Source: Microthyrium microscopicum (taxonomy: Eukaryota > Ascomycota > Dothideomycetes > Microthyriales > Microthyriaceae). From it: a stretch of 64,000 nt of DNA. Shown one piece after another: positions 55,538 through 64,000 of this stretch. The position numbers and the translations under genes are program-made. The notes below the pieces were generated by a model. The model was not told the origin of the DNA. It made no database searches and saw only the letters and a list, made by a program, of their open reading frames with translations. Location of the stretch: the NCBI GenBank assembly GCA_010405405.1, contig MU004236.1, positions 727,717 to 791,716 on the forward strand. Reading direction: 5' to 3'. The stretch's first letter is position 1, and each line of letters begins with the position of its first letter.

Positions 55538-58470
55538 TTATGTCCCCGCAAACCCAATCTCCGCCCTCCGATCATCAATCAGCCGCCCATATTCCAACAA
55601 CAACCTAAAGAACCACACCTCCATATCCTCCTTCCTCAAACTCTTCTGTGCCCACTCGCGCCCCTGTTCCGCCACGCGCTTGCCCAGCTCTTCGCCTGTC
55701 CCCGTCCCACTATCATCACCGAGCAGATATCGCGTCGTTTCCAGCCACTCATCTCCGCGCAGTGAGAGTGGAACGTAGTGCACCCATGGCTTGATCCATT
55801 CCGCGTGCCATTCGCGAAAGACAGCCATTTTCAGTACCAGGCTTTTACTGCGTAGGAACGCGATAAAGCGGCCACTGAATGCGTTGCCATCCATGTCGAG
55901 GAGGAGCCGTGAGGACCAGGCGTCAGATTGAGGAGCAGCTGGGACGACGTGGAAGAATTCGTGTTGGGCGCGGCAGTCGGAGGGGTCACATTGGCCGATG
56001 TGGGAGAATGATACGTCTATTAGGGAGGCATAATCGTGTCGGTTGACAGTTTGGTTTGTCCACTCCTCAGAGCCTGGGGCCTTGTGTAAGACTGTTGCTG
56101 TGCCTTGCGCGTTGAGGTTGCTGACGATTCGTTGGCGGTGTTGGCGGCGCCAGCCGCCTTTGCGACTGAAACCGCCGGTCGTGGAGCCACGCCAGTAGAG
56201 AGTTGCGTTTTTGGATTCCCAGTCTGGGTCGGAGGCGGCATCGTAGGGGACTTTGTCGGCCCAGTACCAGGGGGAGGGGTAGAGGATATCTTGGAAGCTG
56301 GAGATTTTGCTTTGTGAGAAGATGGGGACGAGGTCTTGGATGATGTTGAAGACGTTAGGGCGGTCGAAGAAACCAAATGTGCCGCGGAGTGATGGGGTCT
56401 GGCATATGTCGGAGAAGGCGGTTGTGTTGTATATGAAGCCTAGGTCACCTGCTGCGAAGGCTGTGATATTGTCTTTGAGCGAGTCGGTGATGTCCCTAGA
56501 AGGTGCGTCGGGGGAGCAGGAAAGTCGCGAGTGGCTCCAAGTGTGCTGGCGAGCGAAGCGGTTGAATCTGGTAGCACGCATCTCAGGGATATGGTTTCCG
56601 GCTGTCATGTCGTCTGGCCGGGATGAGAACTCATTGGTAGTCTCGGATGATCGGGCAGCAGCAGGCATTGCTTCTGTCTTTGCAGTATTGACCATACGTG
56701 AGAGGATGTCGTGCGGTAAAATGACACGAGGCTCATCGTGTAAGTTGAAAGCAAGATCCATGTCCGGTAAATGGCCGATAAAAGAGTCCATCATCCGAAG
56801 AAGGCTCTCCTCATGCCATTGCAAGGTAGAAGAAGAGTTGCTTCCTTCGACGTGCTGGATACGACCGTCTCGAATGAGAACCGCCAGCAAGGAGTTTTCA
56901 AATCCAAGAACCTCCGAAACACGCGAGCGAAGTACAAAAGGCTCCAGTGCCCAAAAAGGAGTCAATGCCTCATGTATTGTATCAAACTCGTCAATAAGTG
57001 GAACATTGCGTTCTCTCGCAAACTCGTACCAGACTTCGAATCTTGGTGGCGGTGAAATACCATATCGTTTCTTGTATTCAGACACTGCCTGGCCGAGCGA
57101 TTTAGACTGTTTGCTGAGTATGTCCTCGAATTGGGCTTGTGATGAGTGAATCAGCTGCTCCATAGGATGCCTGGTATGGTCAATGACGGGAACTGGTCCT
57201 AGGCTCTCAAGCGGTGGATATATGTTGAATGTTGAACTTGTTGATCCAGTTGCAGTAGGATGAGCAGCAAATATGAGAATTGCCCTTCCTACTAAAATAC
57301 AACCAAACGAAATGGCCAATCCAGAAACCGCTTTGTTTCGCTTAGAAGCCCAGGGAAGAAGATGGCCATATCTCTTACTTGTCGATGCTGCTGTGTTAAA
57401 ATGCTTCGACATTAGAGTGTATAAGGCAGCTACGAGATAGATTACACAAATGAATAGGTTGTTCAAATTGAGCGGGCTAAAGTCAGTGGTAAAGGTTCGA
57501 CTAATGACTCCGCCCAAATAGAGCAAGGATATTGTCAAGAGGCTATTGCTTGCGAGCTAGAGACATAGTTAGTCATGGCTGGGTCTGACACTTAGGTTTT
57601 CGAAGGATTTATGGCACTTACTAACGAGAGGAGTGATACAATGTAGCCAAACTCGATCATGGTCCCAGCCATCAACCACAGTATTTCGTCGACGAGAAGT
57701 TTTGACGTCCAATCTAAACCAGTTACGGATTTGATCTGGGCAAGCGTTGGATATGTGGTCATCGACGACAAATAAGGGTATTCAACCAATACCGAAAGTA
57801 TCAATGTCACAAAAGACACCAACACTGCCAAGTCTCGGACTGAATGCTGTATGTAAGACGAGCTACATCGAGGCAACCATGAACATCGTCTTGTCTCCTG
57901 TCGCGCATTTGGTGCTTGGATATCGTCTTGTCGATCGCTTTCCTCAAACCGTTTCGACAGCAGCACCCATGTCATGGAAGTTGACAAGACCCCAATCGCC
58001 CCAAGCAAGAGTCCCTCTGCTCTGACATAGGTGGTAGCCAGTACCATAAAGCTGGTCGCAGTAGCAAAGACCAGGAAGGGCCAAGGATGTCCTTTCTCAT
58101 TGTTCTCCAGCTTCTCATCTGCAATTATCGAATAAGATGTATTGTAGGCGCCGAATGAAGTTTGTTGTAGCCAGCATATTACTGCTGGTAGAAAAGACCA
58201 TACCCAAGAGTAAGAGGCCGCACTTCCTGCTATCCTTGAGCATATCTCTCCGAATATGAGAAGTATCCCTATGACCCACAATGGAGTGCTCGTATCGACG
58301 GAATTATTGAGTCGTCGAAGGCCTAGTCGCAAGGACAAGTACAACGCGATGGCTGCCCATGCGAGTGAAGTATGTAAAAGGTGCGATCGGTGAGGTGTGT
58401 AACGTATGGAGGTGGCTTTGAAAAGGAGGAATGACGCCGGTATTATGATGCGGGAGATTTGAAGACGCAT
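55538..58470 (-). CDS. CAP10-type glycosyltransferase with multi-pass membrane N-terminus
   Basis: Exons 58470-57622 and 57556-55538 give 955 residues. The N-terminal 400 residues contain around nine hydrophobic segments (such as LWVIGILLIFGEICSRIAGS, FLVFATATSFMVLATTYVRA and LAVLVSFVTLILSVLVEYPY). The C-terminal region carries the CAP10/KTEL catalytic pattern: ATLYWRGSTTGGFSRKGGWR, HRQRIVSNL, VSFSHIGQCDPSDCRAQ, then LLLDMDGNAFSGRFIAFL and SKSLVLKMAVFREWHAEWIK with PWVHYVPLS. CAP10 enzymes transfer xylose or glucose in the secretory lumen; in basidiomycetes the founder acts in capsule synthesis. In ascomycetes the acceptor is usually unknown. Both parts join in phase across a 65-bp intron. 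Confidence 0.86.
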
Positions 58471-58747
58471 TGTTTACGGTTGCCAGAGTGCATGCCTTAG
58501 GCTTGCTAGGGTCGTTTGCAACGAAAAATGTAGCCGATCAGAATATTAATATTTTCTTATTGCTGTATTCGGATGGATGATTTGCTCGGAGAAGGTGCAA
58601 GTGAAGTATTTGGTTGATTATCAGACTATGAAGTTGTTGGAAACAGATTATAGATGAGGCTGAAAAACACCTGCACGGACCCCTGCAGTATCCAGTGCAA
58701 CGCCAATGACCTCGGACCAATTAAAATTGCCAAAACTCCAAAAACGC

Positions 58748-59470
58748 TTAAAGGCGGAGTTTAAGGGCAGATGATTCGCCTGTTTCTTTATCAAACACTC
58801 TGCAAATCTGAGCTGGCGGAGTGTACACTTTCAATTCTTATCAGTCCTCAGCATTACATTGCGTACAGATTCGAAAGCTTACGATGTAGAGATACAGCAA
58901 AGTCGTTTGCGTCAGGATTGGTCATTGAATGCAAGCCGATGGAATCTGATCTCGTTTTAGCACAGAACACACGTAAGAGTTGGTTTCAAAGCAGACTTAC
59001 TAGAGATATAGGCCACATCATTTTCCTTCAACATCTTTACCCTTTTGACGGTCGGGGGTGATTGCTCCCCACGGTTGATGACATCCTCATCTGGCCAGCT
59101 AAAGAGAGTCTCTTGGAGCTGACCTTTGAGCATTTTCATGCAGCAATGCAGCGAGTGGTCATGTATTCGACTACTTGATCCAGCTTTCCATATGAGTAGG
59201 AGCTTGATCATGTCAGAAACACTTCTTCAACTAATGTTTCCCATTTCCTACCAAGTTATATTTGCCATTGCCGCCATCAACAAGATTCCTGACGTATGGC
59301 GCTCCTTCTTCCTGCCAGGTGGAGATACATGGGGCCCATTCAACAGATTGGCTCTCATAGTCTTCCATAAGATCTAGGAGTTGACTAGGGTCAATGTTCT
59401 CGGAGTCGATACCGTCAGGTCCTAGCATGCGCGATAGCTTGTCGACTAGTTGTTGGAAATGATTGGCCAT
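58748..59470 (-). CDS. Cysteine dioxygenase
   Basis: Exons 59470-59252, 59202-59001, 58945-58883 and 58827-58748 give 187 residues. The family pattern is clear: APYVRNLVDGGNGKYNLLLL, IHDHSLHCCMKMLKGQLQET, LFSWPDED, ENDVAYISN, SIGLHSMTNP, FAVSLHLYTPP, and a C-terminal CRVFDKETG. The cupin iron ligands are the two His of HDH and the His of SLHLYTPP, and the Tyr of YTPP is the catalytic Tyr. A Cys at the position crosslinked to that Tyr in mammals is present in HCCMKM. The enzyme oxidises cysteine to cysteine sulfinate with O2 in the cytosol, controlling free cysteine. The gene is divergent from RBG1. Confidence 0.9.
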
Positions 59471-59893
59471 AGTGTTGTCAAGGCAGGCTGAGGAAAAGCA
59501 AAGACGCGTCTACGATGCTCCAGGCAAAGCTTCCTATTATATCATGTACAGTAGGTAGTCGCCGACCAAAAGGCGGTGTTTGGAGGTCATTTCGAGAAAG
59601 CAATTGGCCCGTTGCCAACCGACAATCTTGATCGCCGTTTGAATTGATTAGATTCGGAGCAATCAAGAATAGAAGGACATCCCTGCCCCACATGGCAAGA
59701 AATTGATTGCCCACAAGCCCCACTACTTCCGTTGCGTCCATCAAAAACATTTCTCCATCTGCAACTTCAACACTATCAGCGCTTACAGTGTAGATATATT
59801 TGTGGAAATCGTATCTCCAGATTAGCTGCATAGCCTGGCACGCCCTCACCATTCCTTGCGACTGCGCGCTGAACCACATACGCCACCTTCAAA
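59471..59893. other. Divergent promoter region, cysteine dioxygenase / RBG1
   Basis: A 423-bp region separates divergent starts. A 133-codon minus-strand ORF covering it starts at 59879 and is read as a shadow. Confidence 0.5.
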
Positions 59894-61367
59894 ATGTCGA
59901 CTACTGTAGAGAAGGTACCAATGCTCTATAAATTGTGGCAATGCGATAATCTTGCTGACAGCTATCTAGATCAAGCAAATCGAGGAGGAGGTGTGTTACC
60001 ACGCTGACCTATATCCCTCCATACCTAATCCCGTTTCTAGATGGCGAAGACGCAGAAGAACAAGGCGACGTCATTCCATTTAGGTACCGCCTCCAGAAGA
60101 TCTTAATCGACATCGTACTTAGTCTTATCCCTCAGGTCAACTTAAAGCCAAACTCGCGAAACTAAAGAGAGAACTTCTTACTCCAACATCGAGTGGTGGT
60201 GGCGGTGGTGGTAGGTTGAAACCCCAGTTCAGCCTTCCGCTTGTTCTTACAAAGCTATAATAGTTGGTTTCGATGTCGCAAGAACTGGAGTTGCCAGTGT
60301 AGGATTCATTGGGTTTCCATCTGTGGGCAAGAGTACTCTCATGAGTCGCTTGACTGGACAACATTCGGAAGCTGCCGCATACGAGTTTACAACATTAACG
60401 ACAGTCCCCGGGCAGGTTGTATATAATGGAGCCAAGATCCAGATTCTAGATCTGCCAGGTATCATTGAAGGTGCAAAGGATGGCAAGGGTCGAGGTCGTC
60501 AAGTTATTGCTGTCGCGAAAACATGCCATTTAATTTTCATCGTCCTGGATGTCAACAAACCATTGACCGACAAGCGAGTCATCGAAAGTGAACTCGAGGG
60601 TTTTGGTATCAGAATCAACAAATCTCCACCCAATATCACATTTCGAAAAAAGGATAAGGGTGGAATCAATATCACCAGCACACAACAACTAAATCATATT
60701 GACAACGACGTACGTCCTCACAAACTTGGAACTGAAGTATGCTGACCTGAAGTAGGAGATCAAAGCCGTTCTCGGAGAGTACCGTATAGCCAACGCTGAC
60801 GTTGCTATTCGTTGCGATGCTACTATCGACGATCTGATCGACATTATTGAAGCGAAATCAAGATCTTATATTCCGGTGATCTATGCGCTGAACAAGATTG
60901 ATCAAATATCAATCGAAGAGCTCGATTTGCTATATCGAATACCCAATGCGGTCCCAATTAGCTCGGAGCATGGCTGGAATATCGATGAGCTTCTTGAAGT
61001 CATGTGGGACAAGCTCAATCTGCGAAGGATTTACACCAAACCGAAAGGGAAAATGCCCGACTATGATCAGCCTGTGGTACTCCGCTCAACGGCCTGTACC
61101 GTGGAGGATTTTGTAAGTTGTTTCATCTATTAAAGGCACCCAACAAGTGACTGATATCTCTTAGTGCGGACAAATCCACAAATCTATTTTGGAACAATTT
61201 AAACAAGCCATTGTGTATGGCAAATCTGTAAAGCATCAGCCGCAAAGAGTTGGTCTAAGTCACGAATTGGGCGACGAAGACATCAGTGAGTATTCTCGTC
61301 TTCAATGCCGTCGTTATCGTCCAGTACTAATCAGCCCCTGCGTCTAGTCACTATCGTCAAGCGTTGA
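59894..61367 (+). CDS. RBG1: Developmentally regulated GTP-binding protein Rbg1/DRG1
   Basis: Eight exons (59894-59914, 59970-59990, 60041-60083, 60136-60210, 60264-60709, 60756-61112, 61165-61285, 61348-61367) give 367 residues, the same length as human DRG1. The start MSTTVEK is followed by [20 protein letters not shown] and [15 protein letters not shown] with a GGGGG run. The GTPase motifs are GFPSVGKS (G1), [11 protein letters not shown] (G2), [19 protein letters not shown] (G3) and NKID (G4). A C-terminal TGS-like domain includes [15 protein letters not shown] and [14 protein letters not shown], ending IITIVKR. DRG GTPases act with a Tma46/DFRP1 partner on translating ribosomes. Two 21-nt exons are supported by frame and family agreement. 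Confidence 0.95.
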
Positions 61368-62849
61368 AACTTCATCAGTCGGCTCTAGAGACTCCGCCTA
61401 TAGTCGGTCGATCCCAATGGAGGACAAGTCCTTCATCGATCACGAGGACTGCAATTGATATCATGAATGGTCCAAAACTACCGAATGAAAATGTCATAGT
61501 CGGGTACACTGCAGCACAAAACTTTTTAGACTACAGAGGAGTTGAAGAATCGGCGGCGAAGCGTCAAACTCTAGATGATCCTGGAATACCATTAATTGAC
61601 AGGTAGAGAATGACTGGTACGCCGCATTACCCCGTCAGCGGCTTGATACGGGATTCTTGTTGTCTCATTGCTCAGCGAAAGCGGAGGCACAGGCGTGACG
61701 AGCTCAATTGCGCGTTGCGATTGGTGTGCGCAACCAGGTACACTGCCAATGAATACTTTCACTATCTCCCCCAGGTTTATTTAGTCGTGTGGTTCAAGTG
61801 CTTACTCCACGCTATGGGGCTTATTGCGAAAAGGACAGGTTTCGCAACTTCGTGTGCCTTCTTCACGCCTGAAGAGATGCGCAAAATAGTACGGAGTTTA
61901 TCGTTGAAGAAGTCTTGGAGAAAATGATGGCGCAACAAGGCGCTGGACGATGGATTTCAAATGGCCGTTTTGCTCGACGCCCTGCCTGCCCCTGGGCCAC
62001 TGCGAAAGCCCCTTGATTTTTCCCAATTTTCTTCGGATTATTGGGTAAAATCAGCCAATCAAAATCAAGCGGTTGGCAGAAATTGATGCAAGATACATGC
62101 AAGCTCCGCAGTTCAAGGACCAGGCAAGCGTCTCCTTGACTTTAGATCCGGCGCTTAGATATATCCCATCTTTGAGGAATTTCCACGGCCTTTTGCGCTA
62201 CTTGATTGAAAACCACGTTGGACTAGTGTGGAGACTCGACAGTCTCAGAATATGTCGGCGAAATACTCGAACTCGAATTAGAGGAGCATGGACGGGGGCG
62301 AAATAGTTTCCGTATGGGGGGTTGGCTCCAAAGTACTTTGTAGATGCTTTTGTCGCGTAAACTCATGGTACCGTATTGTGACATACTAATCACAGAATCA
62401 CATTAACTTTATACAGTACTGTCTCTCCGTGACTGAGACAATACTCATCTTGAATTGAGTACAGTACCTTACTGGCGCGCGCGGGGAAGCAAGGCGCGAA
62501 AATCAGGCCCCATATTACCGCCAGGTTGCTTATACTTGTTATCGATATGGGGAAGGTTGAGAATAGGATGCATGTAGTATGCTGGAAGACGATCTGTGAT
62601 AATCGTCCGTTCGGAGCACTTCATTCATTTCCTATGCGCTTGAGATATTTAACTCATGTCTCAAACTGCTGCAAGATTGAGTCTGTTGGGTAAGGAAGTG
62701 CTGGCTGTCAGGTCGTGAGAAACGGCCTATCGTGCATTGCGTCCTGGAGCTTAAGCTGCACGTCAATTAATGATTTGAGAGATCTGAGCCAGCGCTTTGA
62801 CGCCGACTAGTCAGGCACGTATACTGTCTAGATCCGGATGAGAAGTTGT
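61368..62849. other. Intergenic, no gene seen, leading to AT-rich block
   Basis: This is the 3' flank of RBG1. The ORFs here are unrecognised. The base composition is normal until about 62,850. Confidence 0.5.
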
Positions 62850-63027
62850 AATGTACTACTTAGGTCTTTTGATATTAGATATTAGAATTGAAGTAGAAGA
62901 GGTAACCAGGGTTGGTAAACTATTTAGTCTACTCTATTATCAGCCAATACTAGTACTAGACTAGTTTTTTATTTTCAATACTAGTACTAAATAGTATTAG
63001 TATACTCCAAGAATAGTTAATAAATAG

Positions 63028-63108
63028 ACTAGTATTTTCTAATACTAGTTACTAACTAGTAATAATACTATTATAATAACTAGTATTTACTATTATTTAA
63101 TACTAGTT
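63028..63108. repeat. Cluster of ACTAGTATT/AATACTAGT inverted repeats
   Basis: Inverted pairs lie at 63028-63036 with 63041-63049 (spacer TTCT) and at 63078-63087 with 63099-63108 (spacer 11 nt). Further AATACTAGT-like copies occur at about 62945-62980. Confidence 0.7.
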
Positions 63109-63488
63109 TTTTAAATCTAATAAAAACTATAGCATTTAAACCAGCTAGTTACATAGATTCTAATGCTAGTCTTAGTTTTCTTCTCAGACTAACCATTCTA
63201 GGATAAAGTTTAAATTTAGTATTTTTTTAATATTATTTTAGTATTAAAGTTAATTATATAGTCTAGTATTAAGTAAAATAAGCTAAAATTTAGACACTAG
63301 GCTATTAAATTTATAAGAAATAGGAAAAAAAATAAATTAGAGCTATATTTAGTAATTATATATTAAAACGTTAAAAATACGTTATTAAGAACATAAAGTT
63401 ATAGAGATAAATTATTTAAATAAGATAAGAAAGAATAATAAAGGTAAAAAGATAAAATATAGTAGTTTTACTATAAATCTATATATAT

Positions 63489-63517
63489 TTAGACTCCTTA
63501 TTTTATAAGGAGTCTAA
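63489..63517. repeat. Perfect 12-bp inverted repeat (hairpin)
   Basis: The arms TTAGACTCCTTA (63489-63500) and TAAGGAGTCTAA (63506-63517) flank a 5-nt loop TTTTA. It contains the G/C bases that the surrounding block mostly lacks. Confidence 0.85.
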
Positions 63518-63520
63518 CTA

Positions 63521-63544
63521 TAGTATTTTTAGCTAAAAATACTA
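63521..63544. repeat. Perfect 24-bp palindrome
   Basis: The half-site TAGTATTTTTAG is directly followed by its own reverse complement, with no spacer. It begins 3 bp after the 12-bp hairpin. Confidence 0.9.
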
Positions 63545-63706
63545 AGTATATAAAAAGTTATAGAGGTTTCTAGATTAATAAAATATTAAAACTATTATAT
63601 TTTGTAAATATATAGCTATTAAAGCTATAATAGTAGAATATTATATTATATTACTATACTAATATATTGTAGTAAATATATAGTATATAGTAAAGCTAAT
63701 TACTAG

Positions 63707-63792
63707 TCTTATTTAGGCTTAATACTTAAGTTATAAAAAATATCTATATATATTATTTTATTTAATTATTTACGTACTAAGCCTAAATAAGA
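63707..63792. repeat. 15-bp inverted repeat with 56-bp loop
   Basis: The arm TCTTATTTAGGCTTA (63707-63721) is repeated in reverse complement as TAAGCCTAAATAAGA (63778-63792). Confidence 0.85.
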
Positions 63793-64000
63793 AACGAATT
63801 CTATATTATTATAAACTATAAACTCTAAGGTACTTATAATATACTTTAAATTTATTATATCTAGTATATAGAATTACTTATACTATATTATAAAAGATTA
63901 GAAAATTAAGATTTTATCTAAAATTAAATTTTATATAAAATAGTTCTAGACTAATATAGTAATATTTCTATATAAAAATATATACTATTAAAGTCTAGAA

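Larger units (their letters stand above)
62850..64000. repeat. AT-rich block at window end (RIP-like isochore)
   Basis: From about 62,850 the sequence is overwhelmingly A and T with few C or G, and TA dinucleotides are abundant. CG dinucleotides are almost absent. No gene is seen. This is typical of repeats mutated by repeat-induced point mutation in Pezizomycotina. No parent element is recognisable. It probably continues beyond the window. Confidence 0.75.

Noticed and set aside
56307-57149. 280-codon plus-strand ORF opposite the CAP10 gene
   Set aside because: It is antisense to strongly conserved catalytic blocks and has no motifs.
59478-59879. 133-codon minus-strand ORF between cysteine dioxygenase and RBG1
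   Set aside because: It fills the divergent promoter region, lacks motifs, and contradicts the short intergenic distance expected.

Overview
The window is nuclear DNA of a filamentous ascomycete (Pezizomycotina). Genes are split by many short introns (about 45-160 bp) with GT..AG ends, lie on both strands without operons, and include lineage markers such as an APSES/ankyrin Mbp1 protein, fused HIS4, a Stm1-like RGG protein and a UstYa-family protein. An abrupt, extremely AT-rich end (from about 62.85 kb) looks like an AT isochore of the kind left by repeat-induced point mutation. A leotiomycete-like genome is plausible, but the sequence alone does not prove it. I rebuilt exon structures by eye; each reported total coding length divides by three.

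Layout. 0-8 kb: 3' end of a Rsc8/Swi3 chromatin-remodelling subunit, a glycine-zipper protein, a secreted PAN-domain Ser-rich protein, and a class I alpha-mannosidase (GH47, minus). 8-14 kb: cytosolic phospholipase A2 and the DENN-family trafficking protein Avl9 (both minus). 14-21 kb: tRNA-His guanylyltransferase, a Rab4-like GTPase, an MFS permease and an intron-containing tRNA-Asn(GUU). 22-28.1 kb: the most unusual part. A secreted protein ends in four Kex2-separated copies of a Tyr-rich peptide; next come the cell-cycle factor Mbp1 and a UstYa-family (DUF3328) membrane protein. 28.6-35.4 kb: an LYR protein, a GNAT acetyltransferase, a secreted TNT-fold NADase candidate and trifunctional HIS4. 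36-40.5 kb: Stm1-like RGG protein and a bZIP factor. 43.8-48.8 kb: an arrestin-domain protein and a second MFS permease. 52.9-61.4 kb: a C2H2 regulator with a pyrimidine-rich leader, a membrane CAP10 glycosyltransferase, cysteine dioxygenase and the GTPase Rbg1/DRG1. About 40.5-43.8 and 48.8-52.9 kb are gene-poor.

How the genes relate. Most are unrelated housekeeping genes. The exception is the pair at 22.2-23.3 kb and 27.1-28.1 kb. The first encodes a signal peptide, a roughly 200-residue domain, a Gly/Ser linker and four RKR-bounded repeats with consensus Y-F-x-G-[TS]-[ED]-Y-I-A-x-E. The second encodes a membrane protein with both HxxHC motifs of the family that cyclises fungal ribosomal peptides of the ustiloxin/phomopsin (dikaritin) type. 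Together they suggest a small, possibly undescribed RiPP locus with a domain-fused precursor. This is inference and needs expression and mass-spectrometry support.
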